This document shows, one piece after another, positions 7,952 to 13,486 of a stretch of DNA of 13,486 bases (the stretch's first letter is position 1; every line of letters begins with the position of its first letter). The stretch covers positions 1-13,486 of the forward strand of contig CAMDKB010000074.1 of assembly GCA_945901195.1 (NCBI GenBank), written 5' to 3'. The position numbers and the translations under genes were made by a program. Origin of the DNA: Rhizobium sp. Q54 (lineage in GTDB: Bacteria; Pseudomonadota; Alphaproteobacteria; Rhizobiales; Beijerinckiaceae). The notes below the pieces were generated by a model. That model saw only the letters and a list, made by a program, of their open reading frames with translations. It was not told the DNA's origin and did no database searches.

Positions 7952-7960
7952 AACGGCGGA

Positions 7961-7986
7961 TTTGATTGGCCCATGAGTCAATCAAA
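7961..7986. terminator. Hairpin between convergent opgH and the 8013 gene
   Basis: An 8-bp perfect stem, TTTGATTG with CAATCAAA around a 10-nt loop, lies 9 bp after the opgH stop and 26 bp beyond the stop of the converging gene. It has the right place for a shared terminator, but the stem is AT-rich and no T run follows on either strand, so intrinsic termination would be weak. Confidence 0.35.
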
Positions 7987-8012
7987 AGCGCTGGGGTATC
8001 AATGTTTCCAGC

Positions 8013-9083
8013 TCAGTCGAATTTGGGGCCGATGACGCCTGCCGATGTCACGACAACCCAGCCGCCCTGCCGGCGAACTATGGATTGGACACGGCCCGCG
8101 CCCGGGATCATGGAACCTGGATAGACTTCGAGGAACCCGCGCTTGCTTTCCAGCAAGGCGACACCCTGTTGCACTTCGCGCAGGGCATATCCTGCCAGCG
8201 GCGTCGGTTTTGGGAGCGCATTGGCGTCGGCCGCCGGCGGTGGGGGCATTGCAACCGAGCGTGAAACAACGGTGCTGTTGGCGGGAGGCGTCTGCGAAAT
8301 GGCGGCCACAGGCTTGCCATCCGAAACCTGCCTTTCAAGCCGCGCGACCCGCTCTGCAAGTTCCTCGCGCAGCTTGGCGTCCCGGTCCACGCGTACATTC
8401 ACTTCTGTCACAGCAACGCCGTTTGCTGTGCGGCCCTGCTCGATCCGGCGGGATAGATCACCCATTGATTTTTTGATTGCTTCCAGCTCCGCATTCTGGC
8501 GCGCGCGAACTTCCGGCGAATCCAGTTGCGCCAGCTGTGCCCGCGCCGTCTGCAGATCACCGGAGACCTGCTGCAAATCCTGCCGCAATTGATCAATCGT
8601 CGACAGGCGGGCGGTCATTTCCGCACTGCCTCCAAAGAACGGCAAGTTGCTGGTCGACACATTGGCGCTGATGAGCCATCCGCCACCCATCAAGATAGCG
8701 GCGGCAGCAGCACGGCTTAACCAGGGGGACGATTTCTTGCTGCGGGCAGGTTCGGCCTGTGTGTTGGAGCGAAACGCAGAGGCGCGCAGGGGTTTGATGG
8801 GTTCTGCTGGCGGCTTGGCGACGGGCCTTTGTTCCCCGGCCTGTGCGTTCGCCGGTTCTGGGGCGGGCGTATTGGCGACGCCCTCAATGACTGGCGCAGA
8901 ACGGCTTGCAGACGAACGGCTGGCCGCAGGCGAGGGTTCACCCTGGCGCGCGCCGGCTTCTGCAGCATCCAGCGCCGCTATCGAACGCAGGACCGATTTA
9001 TGCGGATTGACGGGCGGGGGCAACAAGGCCGGGCCGCCAGAATTATCAAAAGCACCTGTCTGAAGTTCATCACGCATGGTCAT
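8013..9083 (-). CDS. Membrane-anchored coiled-coil protein with conserved C-terminal periplasmic module
   Basis: A 356-residue protein that I cannot name. Residues 1-118 are a disordered, Pro/Ala/Ser-rich cytoplasmic region ending in basic RSKKS. One membrane helix follows (about 123-141, RAAAAAILMGGGWLISA). Residues 155-255 are strongly heptad-like (LSTIDQLRQDLQQVSGDLQ, ELEAIKKSMGDLSRRIEQ, LREELAERVARLERQV), a probable coiled coil. After a Pro-rich linker (260-295), the C-terminal 55 residues form a compact beta-rich module: GYALREVQQGVALLESKRG, EVYPGSMIPGAGRVQSIVRR, GWVVVTSAGVIG. From memory, this last module recurs at the C-terminus of single-pass proteins in Hyphomicrobiales of unknown role. 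The topology suggests a bitopic envelope protein with the coiled coil and module in the periplasm. AGAGGA precedes the ATG at 9083; a second ATG two codons later is possible. It lies 75 bp downstream of the MFS gene, same strand. Confidence 0.86.
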   Translation of the reverse strand: MTMRDELQTGAFDNSGGPALLPPPVNPHKSVLRSIAALDAAEAGARQGEPSPAASRSSASRSAPVIEGVANTPAPEPANAQAGEQRPVAKPPAEPIKPLRASAFRSNTQAEPARSKKSSPWLSRAAAAAILMGGGWLISANVSTSNLPFFGGSAEMTARLSTIDQLRQDLQQVSGDLQTARAQLAQLDSPEVRARQNAELEAIKKSMGDLSRRIEQGRTANGVAVTEVNVRVDRDAKLREELAERVARLERQVSDGKPVAAISQTPPANSTVVSRSVAMPPPPAADANALPKPTPLAGYALREVQQGVALLESKRGFLEVYPGSMIPGAGRVQSIVRRQGGWVVVTSAGVIGPKFD

Positions 9084-9158
9084 TACCGCATCCTCTGCAG
9101 GCAGAATTTGCGCGATGATTCTCCCAGCCGCTTAAAGAAGTCTTAAGGCTAACGTCCG

Positions 9159-10391
9159 TTAAGAAAATTTAGTTCGATCCCGAAGCGTGGGAAACATCCG
9201 CATCCACAAGAGCGACGCCAGAACGGCGATCACCCCGCCGATGGTCACCGTCGGCACGACGCCGATGAAAGCGGCCAGCGTGCCGGATTCAAATTCGCCC
9301 AGCTGGTTCGAGGTGCCTGAAAGAATATTGTGCACCGCAATTGTTCGGCCCCGCATCTCGTCCGGCGTCTCGGTCTGGATCAGGGTCTGGCGGATGACAA
9401 CACTGATCATGTCGGCAGCGCCCAACACGATCAGACACATCATGCCGGCGTAAATGTTGGTCGAAAGGCCAAAGCCAATTGTAGCAAAACCATAAATGGC
9501 GACTGCAGCAAACATGGTGCGGCCGACGTGCCAGCGCAGGGAAAAGTTGGCGATGAACAAGGCAGCCGCCAGCGCGCCCACCGAAGGCATGGAGCGCAGA
9601 ACGCCCAGGCCCCAGGGGCCGGTTTCGAAAATATCCTTTGCAAAGACAGGAAGCAGCGCCGTTGCGCCGGCAAAGAGAACTGCCACCAGATCCAGCGTGA
9701 CAGTCCCCAGCACCACCGGCGTGCGCCAGATGAATTGATAACCGGCAACCAGCATGGCCAGGGTGACAGGCGGCTTCGCCTCGCTTGCTTTCCTGACGCC
9801 CAACATCCAGGCCAGAACGGCGCCGCCCGAAAGGCAAGCACAGGCCGTGAAAAAGGGCGCATTTGCGCCCAAGGGAAATAGCAAGCCGCCAATCGAGGGG
9901 CCCAGCAAAGTCGCCGACTGGTTGACCGTGTTGTTCCACGCAGCCGCCGAAGCATAATCTTCGCGCGGAACAAGCGACATGACCAGAGCCTGCCCGGCAG
10001 GCCCGGAAAACGCACGCGCTGCGCCGAATATCGTGACGACGACATAAAGCGGCCAGACGCGTTGCGCGTGAATGACACCGGCCAGCATCATGGCAATCAC
10101 AGCCGCCGAAGCGAGGGCCATCGCCAGGCTACACACCACGATAATCATGCGCCTGTCATAGCGATCGGCGACCGGACCACTGATCAGCGAAAGCGCGATG
10201 ACCGGAACGAAAGCAGCCAGTCCAATCAGGCCCAGCGAAAAAGGATCACCCGTCAGTTCGTAAACCAGCCAGGCGATTGCGATGGTCTGAATATGCTGTC
10301 CGAGGCCCCACAGGAACCGCGAAGCAATGTAGACCCTGTAATCCCGAATCAGAAAAACAGACCGGTTGCCGCTCCAAAAACCTTCTGCCAT
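9159..10391 (-). CDS. MFS transporter, MFS_3 (EntS-like, DHA3) efflux type
   Basis: A 12-helix major facilitator superfamily permease of the MFS_3 type, which includes EntS-like exporters and macrolide pumps, driven by proton exchange. The N-terminus RDYRVYIASRFLWGLGQHIQ leads into helix 1. The loop between helices 2 and 3 carries SGPVADRYDRRMIIVVCSLA, the family A-motif. The block ARAFSGPAGQALVMSLVPREDYASAAAWNN is typical of this subfamily, and ETPDEMRGRTIAVHNI is the equivalent late loop. The substrate cannot be told. I chose the ATG at 10391 (410 residues) because GGAAGG stands four bases before it and it gives a normal N-terminus. The same frame stays open to ATGs at 10418 and 10469 (436 residues), the latter with only a weak AGG upstream. 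The protein is complete. Confidence 0.92.
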   Translation of the reverse strand: MAEGFWSGNRSVFLIRDYRVYIASRFLWGLGQHIQTIAIAWLVYELTGDPFSLGLIGLAAFVPVIALSLISGPVADRYDRRMIIVVCSLAMALASAAVIAMMLAGVIHAQRVWPLYVVVTIFGAARAFSGPAGQALVMSLVPREDYASAAAWNNTVNQSATLLGPSIGGLLFPLGANAPFFTACACLSGGAVLAWMLGVRKASEAKPPVTLAMLVAGYQFIWRTPVVLGTVTLDLVAVLFAGATALLPVFAKDIFETGPWGLGVLRSMPSVGALAAALFIANFSLRWHVGRTMFAAVAIYGFATIGFGLSTNIYAGMMCLIVLGAADMISVVIRQTLIQTETPDEMRGRTIAVHNILSGTSNQLGEFESGTLAAFIGVVPTVTIGGVIAVLASLLWMRMFPTLRDRTKFS

Positions 10392-10512
10392 TGCGCCTTC
10401 CGTTACGGATGGATGCATAACGAGCGATCCGGGCGGCTCGATTTGTATCAAATTATTCTGGATCTGCATCTACCTGAGCGATGCTACACGTGAATTAACT
10501 TCTGTGCAGGCC

Positions 10513-10541
10513 ATTGTGAAAGGGTCCGTCAGGATTGACAA
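10513..10541 (-). promoter_or_regulatory. Candidate promoter for the MFS gene
   Basis: On the minus strand, TTGTCA (10541-10536) and CACAAT (10518-10513) are separated by exactly 17 bases, matching the sigma-70-type consensus at 5 of 6 and 4 of 6 positions. Transcription would begin near 10505, upstream of every candidate MFS start. The same bases read TTGACA on the plus strand (10535-10540), facing the repeat region, but without a good -10 at 16-18 bases. Confidence 0.4.
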
Positions 10542-10606
10542 AAATTAACGTATTTCCGCAAATTCAAAACATAATTTCATAAAATTTGAGCGGTAGATTG
10601 CTTCTT

Positions 10607-10713
10607 GCCAGCGCCAACCCGTCCCAACGGCGCTGGCGCACACCCGAGCCGCAGTGACCTATCCCCACATTTGTTACTGCGGCTCACTTTTTCCATAAAA
10701 TTTTATTCAATTG
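10607..10713 (+). repeat. Two-hairpin intergenic element, copy 1 (putative structured RNA)
   Basis: This is the first of two copies of a roughly 107-bp element in the long gap between the MFS and acyl-CoA synthetase genes. Hairpin 1 is a perfect 9-bp stem (GCCAGCGCC 10607-10615 with GGCGCTGGC 10629-10637) and a 13-nt loop containing CCGTCCCAAC. Hairpin 2 is a 13-bp stem (GAGCCGCAGTGAC 10646-10658 with GTTACTGCGGCTC 10673-10685, one G-U pair) and a 14-nt loop CTATCCCCACATTT. Two bases later comes TTTTT (10688-10692), so hairpin 2 looks like an intrinsic terminator for a plus-strand transcript. The element ends with ATAAAATTTTATTCAATTG (10695-10713), identical in copy 2. Weaker A/T-rich similarity to copy 2 extends upstream without gaps to 10563. 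I do not recognise the family; a small RNA or a RIME-like interspersed element are the two readings. Confidence 0.9.
10646..10692 (+). terminator. Intrinsic-terminator-like hairpin 2 of copy 1
   Basis: A GC-rich 13-bp stem closes at 10685 and is followed after AC by five T. This is the canonical shape of a factor-independent terminator on the plus strand. Nothing protein-coding precedes it on that strand for about 2.7 kb, so the transcript it would end is most simply a short RNA that includes hairpin 1. Confidence 0.5.
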
Positions 10714-10925
10714 CTGGAATTGGCCACCCGACTGCCTCAGCGCGTGCTGAGGGCTGGCCTGTTCGTCCCCTCCTCGCTGCAAGAAACTCCGAACTTCCAA
10801 CACCTTCAGCACGCGCGGGATTAATGTCCGGGTCCTGCCAGGCCACAGCTCGCGATGACAGTCTCATCGCTGCAACATTTGGAGCTTCGCATAAAGCATG
10901 CGTTATGGTTGCGATAATTTAGTAA
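10714..10925. other. Structured non-coding spacer between the two repeat copies
   Basis: No credible gene is present. Several inverted repeats crowd here: CCTCAGC-GCGT-GCTGAGG (10735-10752) enclosed by GGCCA/TGGCC (10722-10726 with 10755-10759); GTTCG/CGAAC (10761-10765 with 10790-10794) framing a C-rich segment with CCCCTCCTCG; and GCGATGA-CAGTC-TCATCGC (10852-10870). GCGCGTGCTGAGG (10740-10752) can instead pair with CCTTCAGCACGCGC (10803-10816), with one bulged base, which would break the first hairpin. A plus-strand frame (10605-10922) is open here but has no ribosome binding site and runs through the hairpins. Confidence 0.5.
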
Positions 10926-10981
10926 GAAAGTGACGTATTCAAAGGAGAAATTGATAAAACTTTTCTGCTAAAACTGGAATT

Positions 10982-11090
10982 GTCAGCGCCAATCCGTCCC
11001 AACGGCGTTGGCAGCCTGCCCCGAGCCGCAGTGGCCTATCCCCACATTTGTCACTGCGGCTCACCTGATAAATAAAATTTTATTCAATTG
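10982..11090 (+). repeat. Two-hairpin intergenic element, copy 2 (putative structured RNA)
   Basis: This second copy begins 375 bp after the first. Hairpin 1 pairs GTCAGCGCC (10982-10990) with GGCGTTGGC (11004-11012); hairpin 2 pairs GAGCCGCAGTGGC (11023-11035) with GTCACTGCGGCTC (11050-11062). Loop 1 differs from copy 1 at one base and loop 2 not at all. All four stem differences from copy 1 exchange a Watson-Crick pair for a G-U pair or the reverse. The linker between the hairpins is 10 rather than 8 nt and unlike copy 1. The T run after hairpin 2 is replaced by CCTGAT, so the terminator character is lost, while the terminal ATAAAATTTTATTCAATTG (11072-11090) is identical. GTGACG (10930-10935) and GATAAA (10953-10958), 17 bases apart, are a possible promoter for this copy. 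Confidence 0.9.
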
Positions 11091-11104
11091 CAGATGGTCT
11101 GCAG

Positions 11105-11140
11105 AAAAAAGCCTGCGGGCATTTCATTGCCCCAACCCGC
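11105..11140 (-). terminator. Possible terminator downstream of the acyl-CoA synthetase gene
   Basis: Read on the minus strand, about 90 bp after the synthetase stop, GCGGG...CCCGC (or the alternative GGGCA/TGCCC) forms a short stem followed by AGGC and six T (11110-11105). The stems are only 5 bp, so support is limited, but the position and T run suit the end of the synthetase transcript. Confidence 0.33.
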
Positions 11141-11175
11141 TTCCCGCGCTTTTTCATAAACCCCGGAAATCACTT

Positions 11176-11209
11176 GGAACTCTGCGCATATCGAAGGGCG
11201 CAGAGTTCC
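11176..11209. terminator. Perfect 12-bp hairpin just past the acyl-CoA synthetase stop
   Basis: GGAACTCTGCGC (11176-11187) and GCGCAGAGTTCC (11198-11209) are perfect arms around a 10-nt loop, 23 bp beyond the synthetase stop. No T run follows on either strand. It may stabilise the 3' end of the mRNA, pause polymerase before a second terminator, or bind a protein; the function is inferred from position only. Confidence 0.45.
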
Positions 11210-11232
11210 TTCATATCTGGCTTACTTGCTGG

Positions 11233-13416
11233 TCACGCGTCCTTGCTCTTTTCAAAAATCACCAACGCATCGAGCGCGACGGCCCCCTGCCCTTCCGGCT
11301 GGACCAGAAATGGATTGATGTCTGCAGAATGTATGAGGCCCCCGAAGTCTTCAGCAAGACGCCCGAGCGCCACGATCGCTTCGACGACCGCGTTGACATC
11401 ATAGCGCGGTCCCCCTCGATAACCCTGCAGCAGTTTGCCAGCGTGGGTTTGAGCCAGCATGTCCAGCGCTTTTTGCCTGGTCACAGGCGGCACGGCGAAC
11501 GCCACGTCCTTGATCAGCTCCAGTAGCACACCGCCCGTGCCAACCATGACAACCGGCCCCACTTCCGGATCGCGATTGATGCCAAGCACAATTTCCAGCC
11601 CACCTTTAACTTGCCCGGCGACAAGCATTCCATCGAGCTTTTCGGTGACGTTGTGTTGTTTCAGATTGTCTTCGATACGCTTCCAGGCGGCCTCGAGGGC
11701 CTGCGCATCATTGAGCCCAAGTTGCACTGCGCCGACATCGGACTTGTGCAACAGCGTTGCGCTGACAGCTTTCAGCACGACGGGGTAGCCGATCTTTGCC
11801 GCGGCCTGAACAGCGGCTGCAGGCGATGTGATGAGCGCTTCCTCGCCTGAAGGCATGCCCCACTGGCGCAGCAATTGTTTGGATTCATATTCGTTGAGCG
11901 CCATGGGGCCGCCCGACTGTTCAGCGCGCGCGCGCACGTTGGCGATGCCCTCTGCCAGAGATGCGTCGGGCTTGTGTTTAACTTCATCGGCCGGTGCGCC
12001 CAGCTTTTCCAATTCCCGGGCTCGCGCAACCGTTGCTATCGCACGCAGCGCCTTGTTGGCTTCCTGAAGGAATGACACATGCGGTACGGTGTGGCGTAGC
12101 GCCCGGCTGTAATCCGATTGTCCATGCGAAGCCAGCGTGATGAATGCAATCGGCTTGGTGGCCTTGTTTATGATATAATCTTCCACAAGCTTGATATAAC
12201 GCTCGCCGCGATCTGAGCCGGGAACGCGCGGAACATATTCCTGCAGCAGAATTGTATCTACATTGGGATCGGCATTGATCGCCTCAACGCTCCGCAAAAA
12301 GTTGGTTTCACTTGTCAATACGCCAAAGCCGCCATCGACGGGATTACTGACAAGCGAGCCGACGCCGAGGATTTCATTGAGTCCGTCCAGCGTATGTTGC
12401 TCAAGTTTGGGAAAGCTGACACCGTTGCGGTCGGCGGCATCAAAGAGCATGCCGCGATAAGCGCCCGACAAGGTAATGGCGCCGATCCGGCGGCCGCCGG
12501 GCGCGCCTGTATACACAAGCAGTTCGCATATTTCCACGGCGTCATCGAGATTATCAGCACGCACGACGCCCAGATCGCCAATCATCGCATCGAATGCAGC
12601 AACCGAACCTGCGAGCGATCCCGTATGGGCCAGAGCCGCGCCCCTGCCCGCTTCCGATTGTCCCAGCTTGATGGCGACAATGTCCTTGCCTTTGCTGCGT
12701 GCATGGCGACAAGCGGCGCGAAAGCGTTCAAGATCTTTCAGGCCTTCAATATAAATGACGATGACCTTGATTTCGCTCTGCTCGGCGAAATAGGCAATAT
12801 AATCGGCGATACCAAGGCCCGCCTCGTTGCCGCTGGTGATGAGATAGCCGGGCTTCATGCCACGCTCTTCCAGCGCTGCATTCATGAAGATCATGACGCC
12901 ACCCGACTGCCCGACAAGTGCAACGGGACCCGCTGTCGGCCCAAGAGGTCGGTCTTCGGTCAAAGTCACGAAACTGGCGGGACCGCAGATATTGCCCATG
13001 CAATTAGGGCCGGAAACACCAAGGCCCGTTTCTGCAATCACACGGCGCAATTCCACGCCGAGCTTCTCGCCTTCTGTATCATAGGCCTCGCCAAAACCAG
13101 ATGAGAACACGGTTGCGCTGCGCGCACCGGCTGCTGCACCGGCTCTCAACAGTCCCGATACATGCGGGGCCGGAACAAGGACGACAAGATGATCGGGCGG
13201 CTCCGGTAATTTGGCGAAATCGCCATAGCAGGGCTGGCCATAAAGTTCGGTCCGTCCGGGATTGAAAGGATAGATGGGACCTGGAAACTTGTATTCGTTG
13301 AGATTGCGCCAGACACGCGCTGCCCAGGAGCCAGGCCGGTCGCTCGCGCCCACAAGCACTACATTGCGTGGATGCGTGAGAGCATCGACCTTCTTGCGGG
13401 ATGCTTCAAAATCCAT
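11233..13416 (-). CDS. Acetate--CoA ligase family protein (fused ADP-forming acyl-CoA synthetase)
   Basis: The enzyme family converts an acyl-CoA, ADP and phosphate to the free acid, CoA and ATP, or the reverse, through a phosphohistidine. The 727 residues contain both halves that are separate subunits in archaeal enzymes. The first is a CoA-binding Rossmann domain (NVVLVGASDRPGSWAARVW, residues 18-36; SGPNCMGNI, 135-143). Next are succinyl-CoA-ligase-like domains with GQSGGV (169-174) and the phosphohistidine loop ALAHTGSLAGS, H264. Last is an ATP-grasp domain from about 505 (NEYESKQLLRQWGMP; YPVVLKAVSATLLHKSDVG with H557; VGPVVMVGTGGVLLEL; ADINPFLV). No acetyltransferase domain is attached. 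The ATG at 13416 has an excellent AGGAGG six bases upstream. It is a single gene with no partner in the window, so the acyl substrate (acetate, aryl or other acid) cannot be assigned. Both active-site histidines are present. Confidence 0.94.
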   Translation of the reverse strand: MDFEASRKKVDALTHPRNVVLVGASDRPGSWAARVWRNLNEYKFPGPIYPFNPGRTELYGQPCYGDFAKLPEPPDHLVVLVPAPHVSGLLRAGAAAGARSATVFSSGFGEAYDTEGEKLGVELRRVIAETGLGVSGPNCMGNICGPASFVTLTEDRPLGPTAGPVALVGQSGGVMIFMNAALEERGMKPGYLITSGNEAGLGIADYIAYFAEQSEIKVIVIYIEGLKDLERFRAACRHARSKGKDIVAIKLGQSEAGRGAALAHTGSLAGSVAAFDAMIGDLGVVRADNLDDAVEICELLVYTGAPGGRRIGAITLSGAYRGMLFDAADRNGVSFPKLEQHTLDGLNEILGVGSLVSNPVDGGFGVLTSETNFLRSVEAINADPNVDTILLQEYVPRVPGSDRGERYIKLVEDYIINKATKPIAFITLASHGQSDYSRALRHTVPHVSFLQEANKALRAIATVARARELEKLGAPADEVKHKPDASLAEGIANVRARAEQSGGPMALNEYESKQLLRQWGMPSGEEALITSPAAAVQAAAKIGYPVVLKAVSATLLHKSDVGAVQLGLNDAQALEAAWKRIEDNLKQHNVTEKLDGMLVAGQVKGGLEIVLGINRDPEVGPVVMVGTGGVLLELIKDVAFAVPPVTRQKALDMLAQTHAGKLLQGYRGGPRYDVNAVVEAIVALGRLAEDFGGLIHSADINPFLVQPEGQGAVALDALVIFEKSKDA

Positions 13417-13486
13417 CGTTTCCTCCTGTTATATTTTTCTTATATTGACACAGCTGAAGGCGGACGCAACACAATCAGCCCGTCGA

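Noticed and set aside
10605..10922. Open plus-strand frame of 105 codons over repeat copy 1 and the spacer
   Set aside because: No ribosome binding site, no recognisable domain, and it runs through both hairpins; the copy-to-copy differences keep base pairing rather than a protein sequence.
10607..11090. CRISPR array or insertion sequence remnant
   Set aside because: Only two copies, each about 107 bp and internally palindromic, with no short regular spacers, no terminal inverted repeats bounding a transposase, and no cas or transposase gene nearby.
11008..11526. Open plus-strand frame of 172 codons from copy 2 into the synthetase gene
   Set aside because: About 290 bp lie antisense to the strongly supported acyl-CoA synthetase gene and the rest is in the hairpin region; no domain or ribosome binding site seen.
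12394..13104. Open plus-strand frame of 236 codons antisense to the acyl-CoA synthetase
   Set aside because: The minus-strand protein has intact CoA-binding and phosphohistidine motifs here; the antisense translation has no recognisable features.

Overview
The window reads as chromosomal DNA of an alphaproteobacterium, most likely a member of the Hyphomicrobiales (Rhizobiales). The main clue is the minus-strand run DUF2948 - hisD - UPF0262 - low-molecular-weight phosphatase, a gene order typical of that group. The moderately high GC coding sequence and the alphaproteobacterial character of the exported and MFS proteins fit this. Genus cannot be fixed from the sequence alone.

Layout. (1) Positions 1-630 hold the C-terminal end of mfd (transcription-repair coupling factor) on the plus strand; its start lies outside the window. 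(2) Positions 705-3492 on the minus strand hold a compact four-gene cluster: DUF2948 protein, histidinol dehydrogenase (hisD), UPF0262 protein, low-molecular-weight phosphatase. It converges with mfd. (3) Positions 3621-7951 on the plus strand hold a small secreted Pro/Tyr-rich protein, then an overlapping opgG-opgH pair. OpgH would polymerise UDP-glucose into beta-glucan across the inner membrane, and the Tat-exported OpgG would process it in the periplasm as osmoregulated periplasmic glucan. (4) Positions 8013-10391 on the minus strand hold a membrane-anchored coiled-coil protein and, upstream of it, an MFS efflux-type transporter. (5) Positions 10392-11232 are a long AT-rich non-coding stretch. 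(6) Positions 11233-13416 on the minus strand hold a 727-residue fused ADP-forming acyl-CoA synthetase.

The coding part is ordinary housekeeping and envelope metabolism. The unusual part is the non-coding region between the MFS gene and the acyl-CoA synthetase gene. It carries two copies, 375 bp apart, of a roughly 107-bp element made of two hairpins. The 14-nt second loop is identical in both copies. All four stem differences are exchanges between Watson-Crick pairs and G-U pairs that keep pairing only if the plus strand is transcribed. The linker between the hairpins has diverged freely. This is the pattern expected of a duplicated structured RNA (tandem small RNAs, or a RIME-like interspersed element that is transcribed). 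Between and around the copies lie further hairpins, including a pair of mutually exclusive stems enclosing a C-rich segment that resembles an anti-Shine-Dalgarno sequence. I do not recognise the family by sequence, so novelty is a hypothesis for covariance and expression tests.
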